Both the position numbers and the translations under genes were made by a program. The notes under the pieces are model-generated. The model saw nothing but the letters and a program-made list of their open reading frames with translations. It ran no database searches and was not told where the DNA came from. DNA of 37,842 nt, from assembly GCA_016930715.1 (NCBI GenBank), contig JAFGGC010000007.1:1-37842 (forward strand). The letters are read 5' to 3'. How positions within the stretch are numbered: the stretch's first letter is position 1; every line of letters begins with the position of its first letter. Positions 1-7,545 of the stretch are shown here, piece by piece. This DNA comes from Endomicrobiales bacterium. GTDB taxonomy: Bacteria > Elusimicrobiota > Endomicrobiia > Endomicrobiales > JAFGGC01.

Positions 1-21
1 CTCCGCCTTTCGAATCCTGAC

Positions 22-43
22 GCAAGCAAAGCAGTTTGCTTGC
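22..43. repeat. Perfect 9-bp hairpin next to tRNA-Gln
   Basis: Bases 22-30 and 35-43 are perfect inverted complements around a four-base loop. A smaller hairpin (5-bp stem, 3-base loop) lies at 58-70. Both sit just 3' of the intact tRNA-Gln on its strand. Neither is followed by a T-run on the minus strand, so an intrinsic terminator is not supported. They may be processing signals, remnants of a small repeat element or chance structure. Confidence 0.4.
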
Positions 44-74
44 TATCCCTCCGATGCACTTCTACGAAGTCCAT

Positions 75-145
75 CTCCGGGATCAGGATTCGAACCTGAA
101 CAAAGGGATCCAAATTCCCTTGTGCTACCATTACACCATCCCGGA
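75..145 (-). tRNA. tRNA-Gln (anticodon TTG)
   Basis: The minus strand folds into a complete cloverleaf of 71 nt. A 7-bp acceptor stem pairs TCCGGGA with TCCCGGA. The D-arm contains the usual GGT run. The anticodon stem AGGGA/TCCCT encloses the loop ATTTGGA, giving anticodon TTG for glutamine. The T-arm carries GTTCGAATC and the discriminator is G. No CCA is encoded, so the tail would be added after transcription. It lies downstream of spoVG in the same direction, an arrangement seen in several bacterial phyla. A second, broken copy lies at 476-524. Confidence 0.93.
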
Positions 146-171
146 ATTTTCGTTTCCAGTTTCGTTTGAAT

Positions 172-194
172 GAATCCTGATCCGATCAGGATTC
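172..194. repeat. 23-bp palindrome built from a tRNA T-arm sequence
   Basis: Bases 172-182 and 184-194 are perfect inverted repeats around a single central base. The right half continues to 198 and matches 15 bases (81-95) of the T-arm of the intact tRNA-Gln. The same T-arm segment is therefore present here twice, in opposite orientations, between the intact tRNA and the MITE-like element. It may be a scar of recombination or transposition, or a hairpin that acts on RNA. Confidence 0.6.
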
Positions 195-200
195 GAACAC

Positions 201-473
201 GTGTTGTGTAACGGCTATCTCTTCTTATTGGCTGAAGCAATCTCGGCCGTGTTCAAGGCGCGAGGAGCGCTGTGTGCCCTCTGCGGCACATAAGCGACGA
301 GCAACGCAGAAGACGGGCGAAAGGGCTTCAGCCCTCCGGGAAGGGTCGCTTTTGGCCGCTTTCTTCCTCACTCTTCCTCAACGTACCGCTGCGGGTACGC
401 CTTCGTCATCGTTCGTCGAAATCAATCCAAACCTGACCCTTCCAATAAGAAGATATAGCCCGTTACACAACAC
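201..473. mobile_element. MITE-like element, 273 bp, with 32-bp terminal inverted repeats
   Basis: The left end (201-231) and the right end (442-473) are inverted complements. The outermost 14 bases, GTGTTGTGTAACGG, match exactly. The whole ~32-bp repeat matches apart from one substitution and one single-base gap. The interior has no credible reading frame but holds smaller hairpins near 320-333 and 391-408. Size, terminal repeats and lack of coding capacity fit a non-autonomous miniature inverted-repeat transposable element. It lies between a 49-bp tRNA-Gln 5' fragment (476-524) and a 15-bp T-arm fragment (184-198), as if it had split a second tRNA-Gln gene at the start of its T-arm. I see no clear target-site duplication, and no transposase is in the window to assign a family. 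Confidence 0.7.
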
Positions 474-475
474 CT

Positions 476-524
476 ACAAAGGGATCCAAATTCCCTTGTG
501 CTACCATTACACCATCCCGGAATT
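476..524 (-). pseudogene. Broken tRNA-Gln copy (5' half only)
   Basis: These 49 bases are identical to 100-148, which cover the acceptor 5' strand, D-arm and anticodon arm of the intact tRNA-Gln plus three upstream bases. The match stops where the T-arm should begin, two bases before the MITE-like element. The matching T-arm piece (15 bases) occurs on the other side of that element at 184-198, but the 3' acceptor strand is missing. The copy cannot make a functional tRNA. The stretch 525-630 between it and spoVG shows nothing I can identify. Confidence 0.7.
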
Positions 525-630
525 ATTAATCCCGACCAGACAATAAGAGAGCAAGAAAAACCCTGTTCGTGTTAGATCTCTCTTGTTCACGGTCTATTTT
601 TTCTTTGTTCAATTCTCTGGGAAGGCACAA

Positions 631-903
631 TCAGGTTTGCGGCGGCTCTTCACTTAACTTCTTCTCGTATTCCTTGAGAACGATTTTTTCCAGTTCGTGC
701 CGAAATTCGTTGGAAATCGGGTGCGCTATATCTTTAAAAGTACCGTCATTCTTTTTACGTGAGGGCATGCATACCATGAGGCCTTTCTCGCCTTTGACTA
801 TCCTCAGGTTGTGCACGACAAAAACATCGTCGAAAGTGACCGCGGCATAGGCCTTCAGTTTTTCCTCATTCTTCAAGAAAACCCGCACCTCAGTGATCTT
901 CAT
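631..903 (-). CDS. spoVG: SpoVG family regulator
   Basis: This 90-residue protein is a full-length match in character to SpoVG. It begins MKITEVRVF and includes the family segment around residues 32-48 (LRIVKGEKGLMVCMPSR), followed by a D-[IV]-AHPI block and an acidic C-terminal helix. SpoVG proteins are small site-specific nucleic-acid-binding regulators that influence septation, sporulation or virulence in different bacteria. In non-spore-formers they are thought to be general RNA- or DNA-binding regulators. The gene lies nine bases after ispE, and its strong Shine-Dalgarno sequence overlaps the ispE stop, so the two are probably co-transcribed. Confidence 0.95.
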   Translation of the reverse strand: MKITEVRVFLKNEEKLKAYAAVTFDDVFVVHNLRIVKGEKGLMVCMPSRKKNDGTFKDIAHPISNEFRHELEKIVLKEYEKKLSEEPPQT

Positions 904-906
904 TGG

Positions 907-914
907 CCCTCCTT
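907..914 (-). promoter_or_regulatory. Strong ribosome-binding site of spoVG
   Basis: The minus strand reads AAGGAGGG three bases before the spoVG ATG, and its first bases lie within the ispE stop codon. This fixes the spoVG start and implies translational linkage to ispE. Confidence 0.75.
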
Positions 915-1755
915 AGACTGAGCTGACCGTCCAAACCCGCCATCTGCCGTTTATCTTGCGCAGTTGCTTTTTGATCTTCTCCCCCTGCACAGCGTTATCG
1001 AGTATGCCAAACACCGCTGAACCCGAACCTGACATCATTGCTTTTATCCCTGAGTTTTCAAGGAACTTTTTAACGCGTGATATCTGTGGATAACTGCCTA
1101 AAACCACACTTTCAAAGCGGTTAAACATACCGCCTTCCCAGTTTCTGTGGCTTGAACCGCTTAATACGGATTTTTTGATTTTAGTAATTTTTTGCGCATT
1201 TGTCAATGGAAAACGTAATTTTGAATATGCCCAGGAAGTAGGGACCGAAACCCCCGGATAAACCACCAAAAACAAGGTTTTTTTAAGTTTTTTAAGCATT
1301 TCCACCCTTTCGCCTATTCCTCTGACGATGGATGTCCCGCATGCAAGGAAAAAAGGAACGTCGGCGCCAAGTTCTTTGGCGATTTTCAGCAGCCTTTGAG
1401 GTTCTATTTTTTTCTTCCATAACTTCAGAAGCCCTTTCAAGACCGCCGCGGAATCGGATGACCCTCCCCCCAGGCCCGCGCCAAGAGGTATTCTCTTTCG
1501 CAGGACTATCCTTGCGCCTTTTTCTATATTTAATTCATTTTTCAATAAGATTGCCGCTTTAAAAGCGAGGTTTTTCTCATCCGAAGTGAGTTCCCGGCCA
1601 AGACAATTGAATTCAAGCTTCGCGGACGGTCGTATCGTTATTTCGTCATACAGGGACACAGCCTGCATCAGCGACTCGATGTTGTGGTAGCCGTCCGGTC
1701 TTCTGTTTTTTACTTCAAGGAAGAGATTTATCTTGGCGGGGGCGTATATCTTCAT
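913..1755 (-). CDS. ispE: 4-diphosphocytidyl-2-C-methyl-D-erythritol kinase
   Basis: IspE phosphorylates the 2-hydroxyl of CDP-methylerythritol with ATP, the fourth step of the non-mevalonate (MEP) isoprenoid pathway in the cytoplasm. The 280-residue protein has the usual family length. It shows the GHMP-kinase N-terminus APAKINLFLEV with Lys8, the glycine-rich ATP loop PLGAGLGGGSSDSA at about 90-103, and the catalytic Asp132 in GADVPFF. A C-terminal glycine motif follows at MMSGSGSAVFG. The ATG overlaps the stop codon of the upstream TPR gene (ATGA), so translation is probably coupled. Gene order TPR-ispE-spoVG-tRNA-Gln marks the conserved chromosomal side of the window. Confidence 0.96.
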   Translation of the reverse strand: MKIYAPAKINLFLEVKNRRPDGYHNIESLMQAVSLYDEITIRPSAKLEFNCLGRELTSDEKNLAFKAAILLKNELNIEKGARIVLRKRIPLGAGLGGGSSDSAAVLKGLLKLWKKKIEPQRLLKIAKELGADVPFFLACGTSIVRGIGERVEMLKKLKKTLFLVVYPGVSVPTSWAYSKLRFPLTNAQKITKIKKSVLSGSSHRNWEGGMFNRFESVVLGSYPQISRVKKFLENSGIKAMMSGSGSAVFGILDNAVQGEKIKKQLRKINGRWRVWTVSSV

Positions 1756-3935
1756 CTGGCGTTTTCCGTGCTCCCGGCGCTTTCACCCGCCGCGGGATCG
1801 AATATCCCGTCCTTCGGTTTTTCGTTCAAAACGAAGCTTTTGAGCGTGACCTCGAAAATGAAGTTATCGGATTTTGAATATACCCTCATCCTGGACGGAA
1901 GATAAAGCCCTTCGACAAGTTTATACCCGCCGAATTCCATGTTCAGGCTCCCGTCGGAATACACCAAGACCGAACCGTTCCGCGAATCTATCTCAAGCAA
2001 TAGTTTCTCCTGCCGGTAAGTGTATTTCTTCCCTTTTTTGCTGATACTGGTCTTATCAGAATCGAAGGCCTTGGTGACGTCCGCGTTAAAGAAATCGCCC
2101 ATGCTCCTGAAAGCTGAGGCCGCATTGGGCGATAGCTTCGTCTCCAGGGCCCGCGGAAGATAACTGACCTCGCCACCCCTGCCTATTACGACCGCCTGGG
2201 GCGCAAGGAAGCTTCCGAGAACGTCTATCCTCCACTTGTCCGGTCTTGAATAATTGAAAATTCCGGCAAACCTGATGTTCGTGTCGTCTTTTCTGCCAGA
2301 AAGCGCGAACGCCAGCTTCAGCGATCTTATCTGCAGGAGATTTCCCTCGGCCCTTTTAAGGACTTTACGCTGAATTGTCGATGGAAGGACCAGTCTGTCG
2401 ATCTCTTTAATTTTTTTCCGGATTTTCCTGTTTTTCGGGTCAAGCGCGAGCGCGTCCCTGTAGGCATCCCACGCCTCGGCATATTTGCCCAGCTTCATGC
2501 ATACGTCACCGAGATGTTCCGAAATAATGGGATCCTTGGTTTTTTGGGAAGCAATCGACAGTTTTTCGTACGATTTATCGAACAAACCCTGTCTGAAATA
2601 CACCCATCCCAGTGAATCGATGTAGGAACCGTTGTCCGGGTCCTTTTTCAGGGCGCTCAAAACCAGTTTTTCGGCCTCATCAAGCTTCATGTTCCTTTCG
2701 GCGTATGAATACCCGAGGTAATTCAGGGCAGACGAGTTGTCCTCGTTCGTTTCTATGGCCTTCAGAAGATAGGGAACCCCCTTGTCGAATTTGCCCCATT
2801 GATCGTAAAGAATGCCTATATGGAAGTCTATCCCGTCAAGATCGGGATCGAGTTCCAAGGCCTTGAGCAGGCTTTGTTCGGATTTTTTGTATTTCTTCAC
2901 GTCGAAATAGGCGATTCCGAGAAGATAGTGCGTGATGCCGTTCCCAGGCTCAAGCTCCGATGCCTCTTTGAGGTATTTAATGGATTTTTTATGCCGTTTG
3001 GCGCTGGCGTAGTAATAGCTTAGCCTGGTGAGAACGGTAGCGTTTTTTTCCTTCGTTTTTATGACCTCGAAATTTTCGATGGCCTTCTCCCAGTCCTTTT
3101 TGGTCTCCGCTATGACGCCCAGCCAGAAATACACGGCGGTATCTTCGGGGATTATTTTTTTCGCGCGCAGGTAAGTTTCTTCGGCGGCGGCGTAATCCTT
3201 CATACGGAAATAAAGCGTCCCGAGGTAAAGGAGTACCGTGGAATTGTCCGGAACGATTTCGAGGTATTTTTCGTAGAACTTCGAGGCCGTTTCGTACTTT
3301 TTTTCTTTTTCGTAAAGCTGGGCGAGGGCGACGTAAACACCGGAAAACTCAGGTTTGAGTTCAACCGCCTTGAGATACGCCTCTTTTGCCAGTTTGTCGT
3401 AGCCCAGTTTCTCGTTCGAAAGCCCCATCTGGTAGTATGCCTCCGCCGAACCGGGATTTTTGTCAAGATACTTTTTCCAGTAGGCTATCGCTTTCAGGGG
3501 CTGATTGTCGGAAGCGTGGTATGCCGCCAGATAAAGGAGGGCCGATTCGTCCTGGGGGTCGATTTTCAAGGCCTTCTCCCAGGATTCCCTCGCCTTTTCC
3601 ACGCGGCCCGCAAGAAGATAGAAACTCCCCAGGTAAAGCTGCGTTTGAAGGTCGTCGCCGAAATTCGCCTCAAGCCTGCCCGCGGCATCCATCGCCTTTT
3701 CCGTCTGGCCGGCCTGCAAGTAAAGATAGGCGAGGTCCCTGTAAACGAGGACGGCATTTTCGTCAAGTTCGGCGGCATGCTGGTATTCTTCAAGGGCAAG
3801 CGCGCTATCCCCAGATTTTGCCGCCAGAAGCCCCCTTAAGTAAGACCTGTACGCCTCCGCCGGCATGGCGGACGAACAATCGCTCATTAAAACTGTAATC
3901 AATAGAACCAGCGCAACCCGGTTTTTTTTGTTCAT
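1752..3935 (-). CDS. TPR protein with C-terminal LolA/LolB-like domain
   Basis: This 727-residue protein begins with a signal peptide (residues about 1-23). Cys20 lies in a poor lipobox (MSDC), so lipidation is possible but uncertain. Cleavage by signal peptidase I after CSSA is the alternative. Residues about 25-535 form at least twelve tetratricopeptide repeats with the W/Y-x2-LG-x2-Y, A-x3-Y and P-x-[NDS] pattern. Residues about 545-710 look like a LolA/LolB-type half-barrel: repeated beta-strands, FAGIFNYSRPDKWRIDVLG, and a run of substrate-derived strands. The likely site is the periplasm or the inner face of the outer membrane, possibly as a scaffold for envelope assembly. It overlaps rimI upstream and ispE downstream by ATGA junctions. 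Confidence 0.85.
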   Translation of the reverse strand: MNKKNRVALVLLITVLMSDCSSAMPAEAYRSYLRGLLAAKSGDSALALEEYQHAAELDENAVLVYRDLAYLYLQAGQTEKAMDAAGRLEANFGDDLQTQLYLGSFYLLAGRVEKARESWEKALKIDPQDESALLYLAAYHASDNQPLKAIAYWKKYLDKNPGSAEAYYQMGLSNEKLGYDKLAKEAYLKAVELKPEFSGVYVALAQLYEKEKKYETASKFYEKYLEIVPDNSTVLLYLGTLYFRMKDYAAAEETYLRAKKIIPEDTAVYFWLGVIAETKKDWEKAIENFEVIKTKEKNATVLTRLSYYYASAKRHKKSIKYLKEASELEPGNGITHYLLGIAYFDVKKYKKSEQSLLKALELDPDLDGIDFHIGILYDQWGKFDKGVPYLLKAIETNEDNSSALNYLGYSYAERNMKLDEAEKLVLSALKKDPDNGSYIDSLGWVYFRQGLFDKSYEKLSIASQKTKDPIISEHLGDVCMKLGKYAEAWDAYRDALALDPKNRKIRKKIKEIDRLVLPSTIQRKVLKRAEGNLLQIRSLKLAFALSGRKDDTNIRFAGIFNYSRPDKWRIDVLGSFLAPQAVVIGRGGEVSYLPRALETKLSPNAASAFRSMGDFFNADVTKAFDSDKTSISKKGKKYTYRQEKLLLEIDSRNGSVLVYSDGSLNMEFGGYKLVEGLYLPSRMRVYSKSDNFIFEVTLKSFVLNEKPKDGIFDPAAGESAGSTENAR

Positions 3936-4390
3936 TGTATCGCGTATTCCATCAAAACGGCGTCCTCCGTAATGTAGTAATCCGGCCTTGTGCCCGAATT
4001 CTTAAAACCCAACGAACCGTACATCTTCCTGGCGGGAAGGTTGCTTTCGCGCACCTCAAGTAGGATTTTCGAAAGCCCGGCTTTTCTGGACTCTTCCATT
4101 ATAAATTCAAGCGTTCTCTTTCCTACTCCCTGTTTCCTGAAATCCGGATGCACGGCAAGATTCACGAGATGCGCTTCGTCTTCTATCTGCCAGTAACCGG
4201 CATACCCTATCACCCTGTCCCCGGACATTACGGCAAAAAACCTTGAAATGGCAAGGGCTAGTTCCCTTTCAAACATGCCCCTGGTCCAGGGTACGGGAAA
4301 TGAAACCCTTTCTATGTCCATTATCTGGTCAAGATGCGCTTCTTTAAGAGGCGAAAAAATCAGTTCCACCGTATTCGTTTTAGTATACAA
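3932..4390 (-). CDS. rimI: Ribosomal-protein-alanine N-acetyltransferase (GNAT)
   Basis: RimI transfers acetyl from acetyl-CoA to the N-terminal alanine of ribosomal protein S18. The 152-residue protein has the full GNAT fold. It shows the early segment IERVSFPVPW typical of RimI, the acetyl-CoA pyrophosphate loop RKQGVGKR at 85-92, and ESNLPARKMYGSLGF with the family Tyr near 124. The called start is a TTG without a strong ribosome-binding site. A GTG seven codons later (Val8) is an alternative, and the family N-terminus would tolerate either. It follows the HprK-like gene by 12 bases, and the downstream TPR gene starts in its stop codon. Confidence 0.92.
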   Translation of the reverse strand: MYTKTNTVELIFSPLKEAHLDQIMDIERVSFPVPWTRGMFERELALAISRFFAVMSGDRVIGYAGYWQIEDEAHLVNLAVHPDFRKQGVGKRTLEFIMEESRKAGLSKILLEVRESNLPARKMYGSLGFKNSGTRPDYYITEDAVLMEYAIQ

Positions 4391-4402
4391 AAAAACCCGT
4401 TT

Positions 4403-5407
4403 TTATTCAAAAAACCGTGATTTCAGAAAAGCAATGAGTGCATTCGCGTTGCCCGACGAATCGGGGCCAAGCCGCACTTCAAACGCCGGGACGCAGGCGG
4501 CGGCCTTCAGGCAGGTTTTCACCCTCGAAAACAATATGAAGGCTTTTTTTAAAACATCCCGCGCGTTAAACCTTATAAAATACTCCCTCATCTGGGCGAT
4601 ACCTGCACCTATGACGCAGTCTCTTGTAAGATACAAAAACGTTTGCAGTTTACCGATCTTCGATATTCTGCAGGCCCCAGCCGGAACTCTTTTACCGATG
4701 AATACCGCGCGAAGTTTATTTCCCGAAGATATCCGATCTTTAAAAAAAGCCACGTCAATGAGCTTCTTGGGCCCGTATTTCCTTCTTACCATGTACCCCA
4801 GAAAACGTTCCGGAACTTCGACCCTGGCCGCTGGGTTTACTCCTATCCTGAGCGGGAAGGGGACAATCCTCATTGAACCGTCCAGCAGGCAGGTGTCGTC
4901 CGACAAGAGCTTCACTTTCTCGTTCTTCATTAATTCGAGCAAGAGCGTCGTTTTTCCCCCGGCCTGCGGCATGAGACACGCGAAACCCTGCCCGCCCAAT
5001 TCAAACCCCGCCGCGTGCATCCTGTGTATGCCGCGCAGATCGAGAAACTCGCCTAACCTGGAAAGGACGACGAGATATGCAAGCTCATGCAGGAGGTCGG
5101 AATTATGAGAGGTGATCGTGCAGGAATCCGAGGCATAATCGTAAACCGAAAGGGCCTCACCGGAATAGTCAATGCGTCTGACCTGCCCTTCGTCAAAAAC
5201 GCGTATGTCACCGAATGTATGCGACAAACCGGCATGCTTAATGCCGGCAGGGTCCGGGACGTCCAGCTTTACCGTGACCTTTATGTCCGCCTCGGCACCG
5301 GAGTCTTTCAGAAAAAAAGAGAAATCCCTTGAAAGCCTCTCCGCTATTTTTCCGTCTCCGGTAACAGATACGCGTATTCCGTAGAAACTAAATTCTTTTT
5401 TTTGCAT
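4403..5407 (-). CDS. HPr kinase/phosphorylase-like P-loop protein
   Basis: I place the start at the ATG at 5407 (334 residues), because a longer frame back to 5482 would run deep into the glycosyltransferase gene. The chosen ATG has an AGGA about ten bases upstream. The protein resembles stand-alone HprK C-terminal-like kinases found beside natural-product and polysaccharide genes, not true HprK. The segment RGIHRMHAAGFEL leads into a P-loop at 147-154 (PQAGGKTT), which lacks the usual first glycine. An LLSDDTCLLD segment at 168-177 resembles the metal-binding acidic strand. Residues 1-130 are an unassigned alpha/beta region. The substrate is unknown and may be a small molecule or a carrier. 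It overlaps the GT2 gene by 64 bases, which suggests joint expression. Confidence 0.75.
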   Translation of the reverse strand: MQKKEFSFYGIRVSVTGDGKIAERLSRDFSFFLKDSGAEADIKVTVKLDVPDPAGIKHAGLSHTFGDIRVFDEGQVRRIDYSGEALSVYDYASDSCTITSHNSDLLHELAYLVVLSRLGEFLDLRGIHRMHAAGFELGGQGFACLMPQAGGKTTLLLELMKNEKVKLLSDDTCLLDGSMRIVPFPLRIGVNPAARVEVPERFLGYMVRRKYGPKKLIDVAFFKDRISSGNKLRAVFIGKRVPAGACRISKIGKLQTFLYLTRDCVIGAGIAQMREYFIRFNARDVLKKAFILFSRVKTCLKAAACVPAFEVRLGPDSSGNANALIAFLKSRFFE

Positions 5408-6378
5408 GCGAAAGGTATCCTGAGCAGGCCGGCGCACGTCCCCAAAGCGTATGAAAAATGCGCCGCAAAAGGCATTATGCAAAGCGCAAAGAAAACTTTT
5501 CTATTCTCTTTTTCACGTATCGTGACAAACAGCGCGTTCAATAACGCCGACCCGCAGTAAAGCAGGACAAGGCCGGCCAGGAGAGGCCCGCGTCCCAGGA
5601 GGGCGAAACCCAGCGCGAGAACAGGCACGGAATAAACCGGCAAAAAACTACCCGGCATTATGGCTGTCATTAGCGCTCTCCCCTCGCCTGACCTGAAAAC
5701 CTGCTCCGCGAACAAGGCGATGTTATTCCTTCTTTGATGATAGACGTACGCCCCGGGACAGTAAAGCATTTTCACACCTTTCATCTTCATGCGCTGAAGG
5801 AGAAGGTTTTCCTCGTTATAGTAAAGTCTCTCGTCAAACGGACACTCCATGCCCTCGAACACCTTTTTTCTGAAGGCAAGGTTGCAGAGCGTGAGCATCC
5901 TGTCGTCGCAAAACCGCTCTTTTTTCCCCATCTTGAACCTTTTCCTCATGCTCCACGCGATAAAGGCCGAAGAAAGCGCGTAGCCCGCGGCGCGCTGAAA
6001 CCCGGAGCTGCCTTCCGGGGTTATATTGGGCCCGCCGATGACGTCAACGTCCCCGTGCTCGGCGAATTTTTCAATGATTTTCTTTATCGTGCCGTCACCA
6101 ACAAAAGAGTCGTCGTCCAGAAAAAAGACCATATCGGCATCCGACCTGTTGAGCGCGATATTCCTCGCGGCGCTTTTCGAAAACCTTCCCTTGAGGTATA
6201 CGGGTTCGATGTTTTCGCAGGCTGACCGCAGACTCTCAAGGTAATCACGCGTTTCAGGGTCGTCGCCGCTGGCCACCACGATGACCTTCACGTCCGCGCG
6301 TTTTAGCACTGATTCAAGGCATCTTTGGAGCAGAGCCCTTCTCTTATAGGTAATGATGACAACGTCGAGTTTCAGCAT
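5344..6378 (-). CDS. Family 2 glycosyltransferase with C-terminal membrane segments
   Basis: The 344-residue protein has a GT-A domain. It begins VVIITYKRRALLQRCLESV, carries the metal-binding acidic triplet DDD at 88-90 after a VFF strand, and has a later ED-like acceptor region (YNEENLLLQRMKMKG). Residues about 240-310 form two or three hydrophobic helices, so the enzyme probably acts at the cytoplasmic face of the inner membrane on a lipid-linked or polymer acceptor. The sugar donor cannot be read from sequence. It follows the radical SAM gene at 6400 by 21 bases and is overlapped by the HprK-like gene, so it ends the accessory cluster. Confidence 0.9.
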   Translation of the reverse strand: MLKLDVVIITYKRRALLQRCLESVLKRADVKVIVVASGDDPETRDYLESLRSACENIEPVYLKGRFSKSAARNIALNRSDADMVFFLDDDSFVGDGTIKKIIEKFAEHGDVDVIGGPNITPEGSSGFQRAAGYALSSAFIAWSMRKRFKMGKKERFCDDRMLTLCNLAFRKKVFEGMECPFDERLYYNEENLLLQRMKMKGVKMLYCPGAYVYHQRRNNIALFAEQVFRSGEGRALMTAIMPGSFLPVYSVPVLALGFALLGRGPLLAGLVLLYCGSALLNALFVTIREKENRKVFFALCIMPFAAHFSYALGTCAGLLRIPFACKKKNLVSTEYAYLLPETEK

Positions 6379-6399
6379 ATTCTATCTAATTATACAGTA

Positions 6400-7545
6400 T
6401 TATCCCCTGTCACCGCAATTTGACTGCTTTATTCTGGCGAAACTGGACTCAAGGAACCGCTCTTTCCCGTCCTTTATCGCCGTCCCGATCATCGCGCCGT
6501 TAGTGCAGGTCAGCCAGCAGTGGCATGTTCTTTTGTTGAAGTATCCCCTTATTTCCGACGCTTTTTCTCCGTTCCATAATTCATCGAATGAACTGTCCCT
6601 TATGTTTCCGGCGGCGAGCTCCTTGTTGACCGGGCAGAAATAGAACTTGCCGTACGGGTCCAGCATAGCCATCGTTTCACCGCAGGGGCATCCCGGAAAA
6701 AACCTCCTTCTTTCATTCACGTATTTCACTATGTAATGAAGCGACAGAAAATAGGAAAGCAGTCCTTCGTTCAGAAGCAATTCACAGCCGGAGATGTCCC
6801 TCAGCCCGAATTTTTCGCACAGGCTGTCCAATAGCCTGTCTATCTGCCCGTCCAGGATCCCGCGCTGCTGTCCGGTCCACGCGAACTCGCGGGTTTCCTT
6901 TTTTTGGACCATTACCTGGAAGGACACGTGGTAGCCTCTTTCGTCGCACCACTTGTAAACGTCGTGTAACTGGTGGCAGTTCTCAGGTAGTATCGTGCAG
7001 TTCAGGCTCACGGTGAGACCGCCGAACTCCTTTTTCAGTCTTTCAAGGGTATTCCGCAGGGAATCAAAAGTTCCCTTTTTGCCTCGTATCTTGTCGTGGA
7101 CTTCGGCCAGTCCGTCCAGCGAGGAACCTATGGAAATCCTGTCGAAACCGTATTTCCGGTCTATCTTCTCAAGCTCCTTCTTCGCCAGGGTGTAGTCGGT
7201 CAGGTTAGAAAGAATGATAATCCTGCTTTTCGGGTACTTGTCCATGAAAAAGCTCAATATCTTGAAAAAACCGCGCTTCAGCCACGGCTCGCCACCGCTG
7301 AGGACGATGAACTCTATGGCGCTCAAAAAACCACCGGGGTGGAGCTTTTCCACCAGCTCTTCCGGGCTCATTTCCTTACCGGGCTCGTTGAAATACTTCA
7401 GGTTGCACATTACGCAATCGGAATTGCAGTTGAAAGTCAGTTCGACGTGCAGTTCTTTTGGCTTCGCGGCGATGACGGGCCTTGCCCGAGCGCTTTTCTC
7501 CAGTGAGCTTCCGAACTCTTCAAGGAATTTTCGTATTTTATGCAT
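6400..7545 (-). CDS. Radical SAM/SPASM enzyme
   Basis: This 381-residue protein has a canonical radical SAM cluster motif at Cys40, Cys44 and Cys47 (CNSDCVMC), the SAM-binding LSGGEPW at about 82-88, and a C-terminal SPASM domain (about 285-355). The SPASM part contains CPCGE, a Cys before PVNKE, the hallmark GNIRDSSFDELWNG, and CHCWLTC. SPASM domains bind auxiliary 4Fe-4S clusters and occur in peptide- and sugar-modifying enzymes such as sactisynthases and BtrN. The substrate is unknown. The gene begins eight bases inside the preceding cobalamin-type gene, with GAAGG as ribosome-binding site. Confidence 0.9.
   Translation of the reverse strand: MHKIRKFLEEFGSSLEKSARARPVIAAKPKELHVELTFNCNSDCVMCNLKYFNEPGKEMSPEELVEKLHPGGFLSAIEFIVLSGGEPWLKRGFFKILSFFMDKYPKSRIIILSNLTDYTLAKKELEKIDRKYGFDRISIGSSLDGLAEVHDKIRGKKGTFDSLRNTLERLKKEFGGLTVSLNCTILPENCHQLHDVYKWCDERGYHVSFQVMVQKKETREFAWTGQQRGILDGQIDRLLDSLCEKFGLRDISGCELLLNEGLLSYFLSLHYIVKYVNERRRFFPGCPCGETMAMLDPYGKFYFCPVNKELAAGNIRDSSFDELWNGEKASEIRGYFNKRTCHCWLTCTNGAMIGTAIKDGKERFLESSFARIKQSNCGDRG

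Noticed and set aside
43-240. A 65-residue open frame on the minus strand over the tRNA region
   Set aside because: It translates the tRNA-Gln and its flanks. Such tRNA translations are common false proteins.
274-546. A 90-residue open frame on the plus strand
   Set aside because: It crosses the MITE-like element and the broken tRNA copy, has no ribosome-binding site and no family pattern.
1-630. Possible CRISPR array or integrative element boundary
   Set aside because: The repeats here are inverted tRNA fragments and terminal repeats, not regularly spaced direct repeats. No integrase or cas gene is visible.
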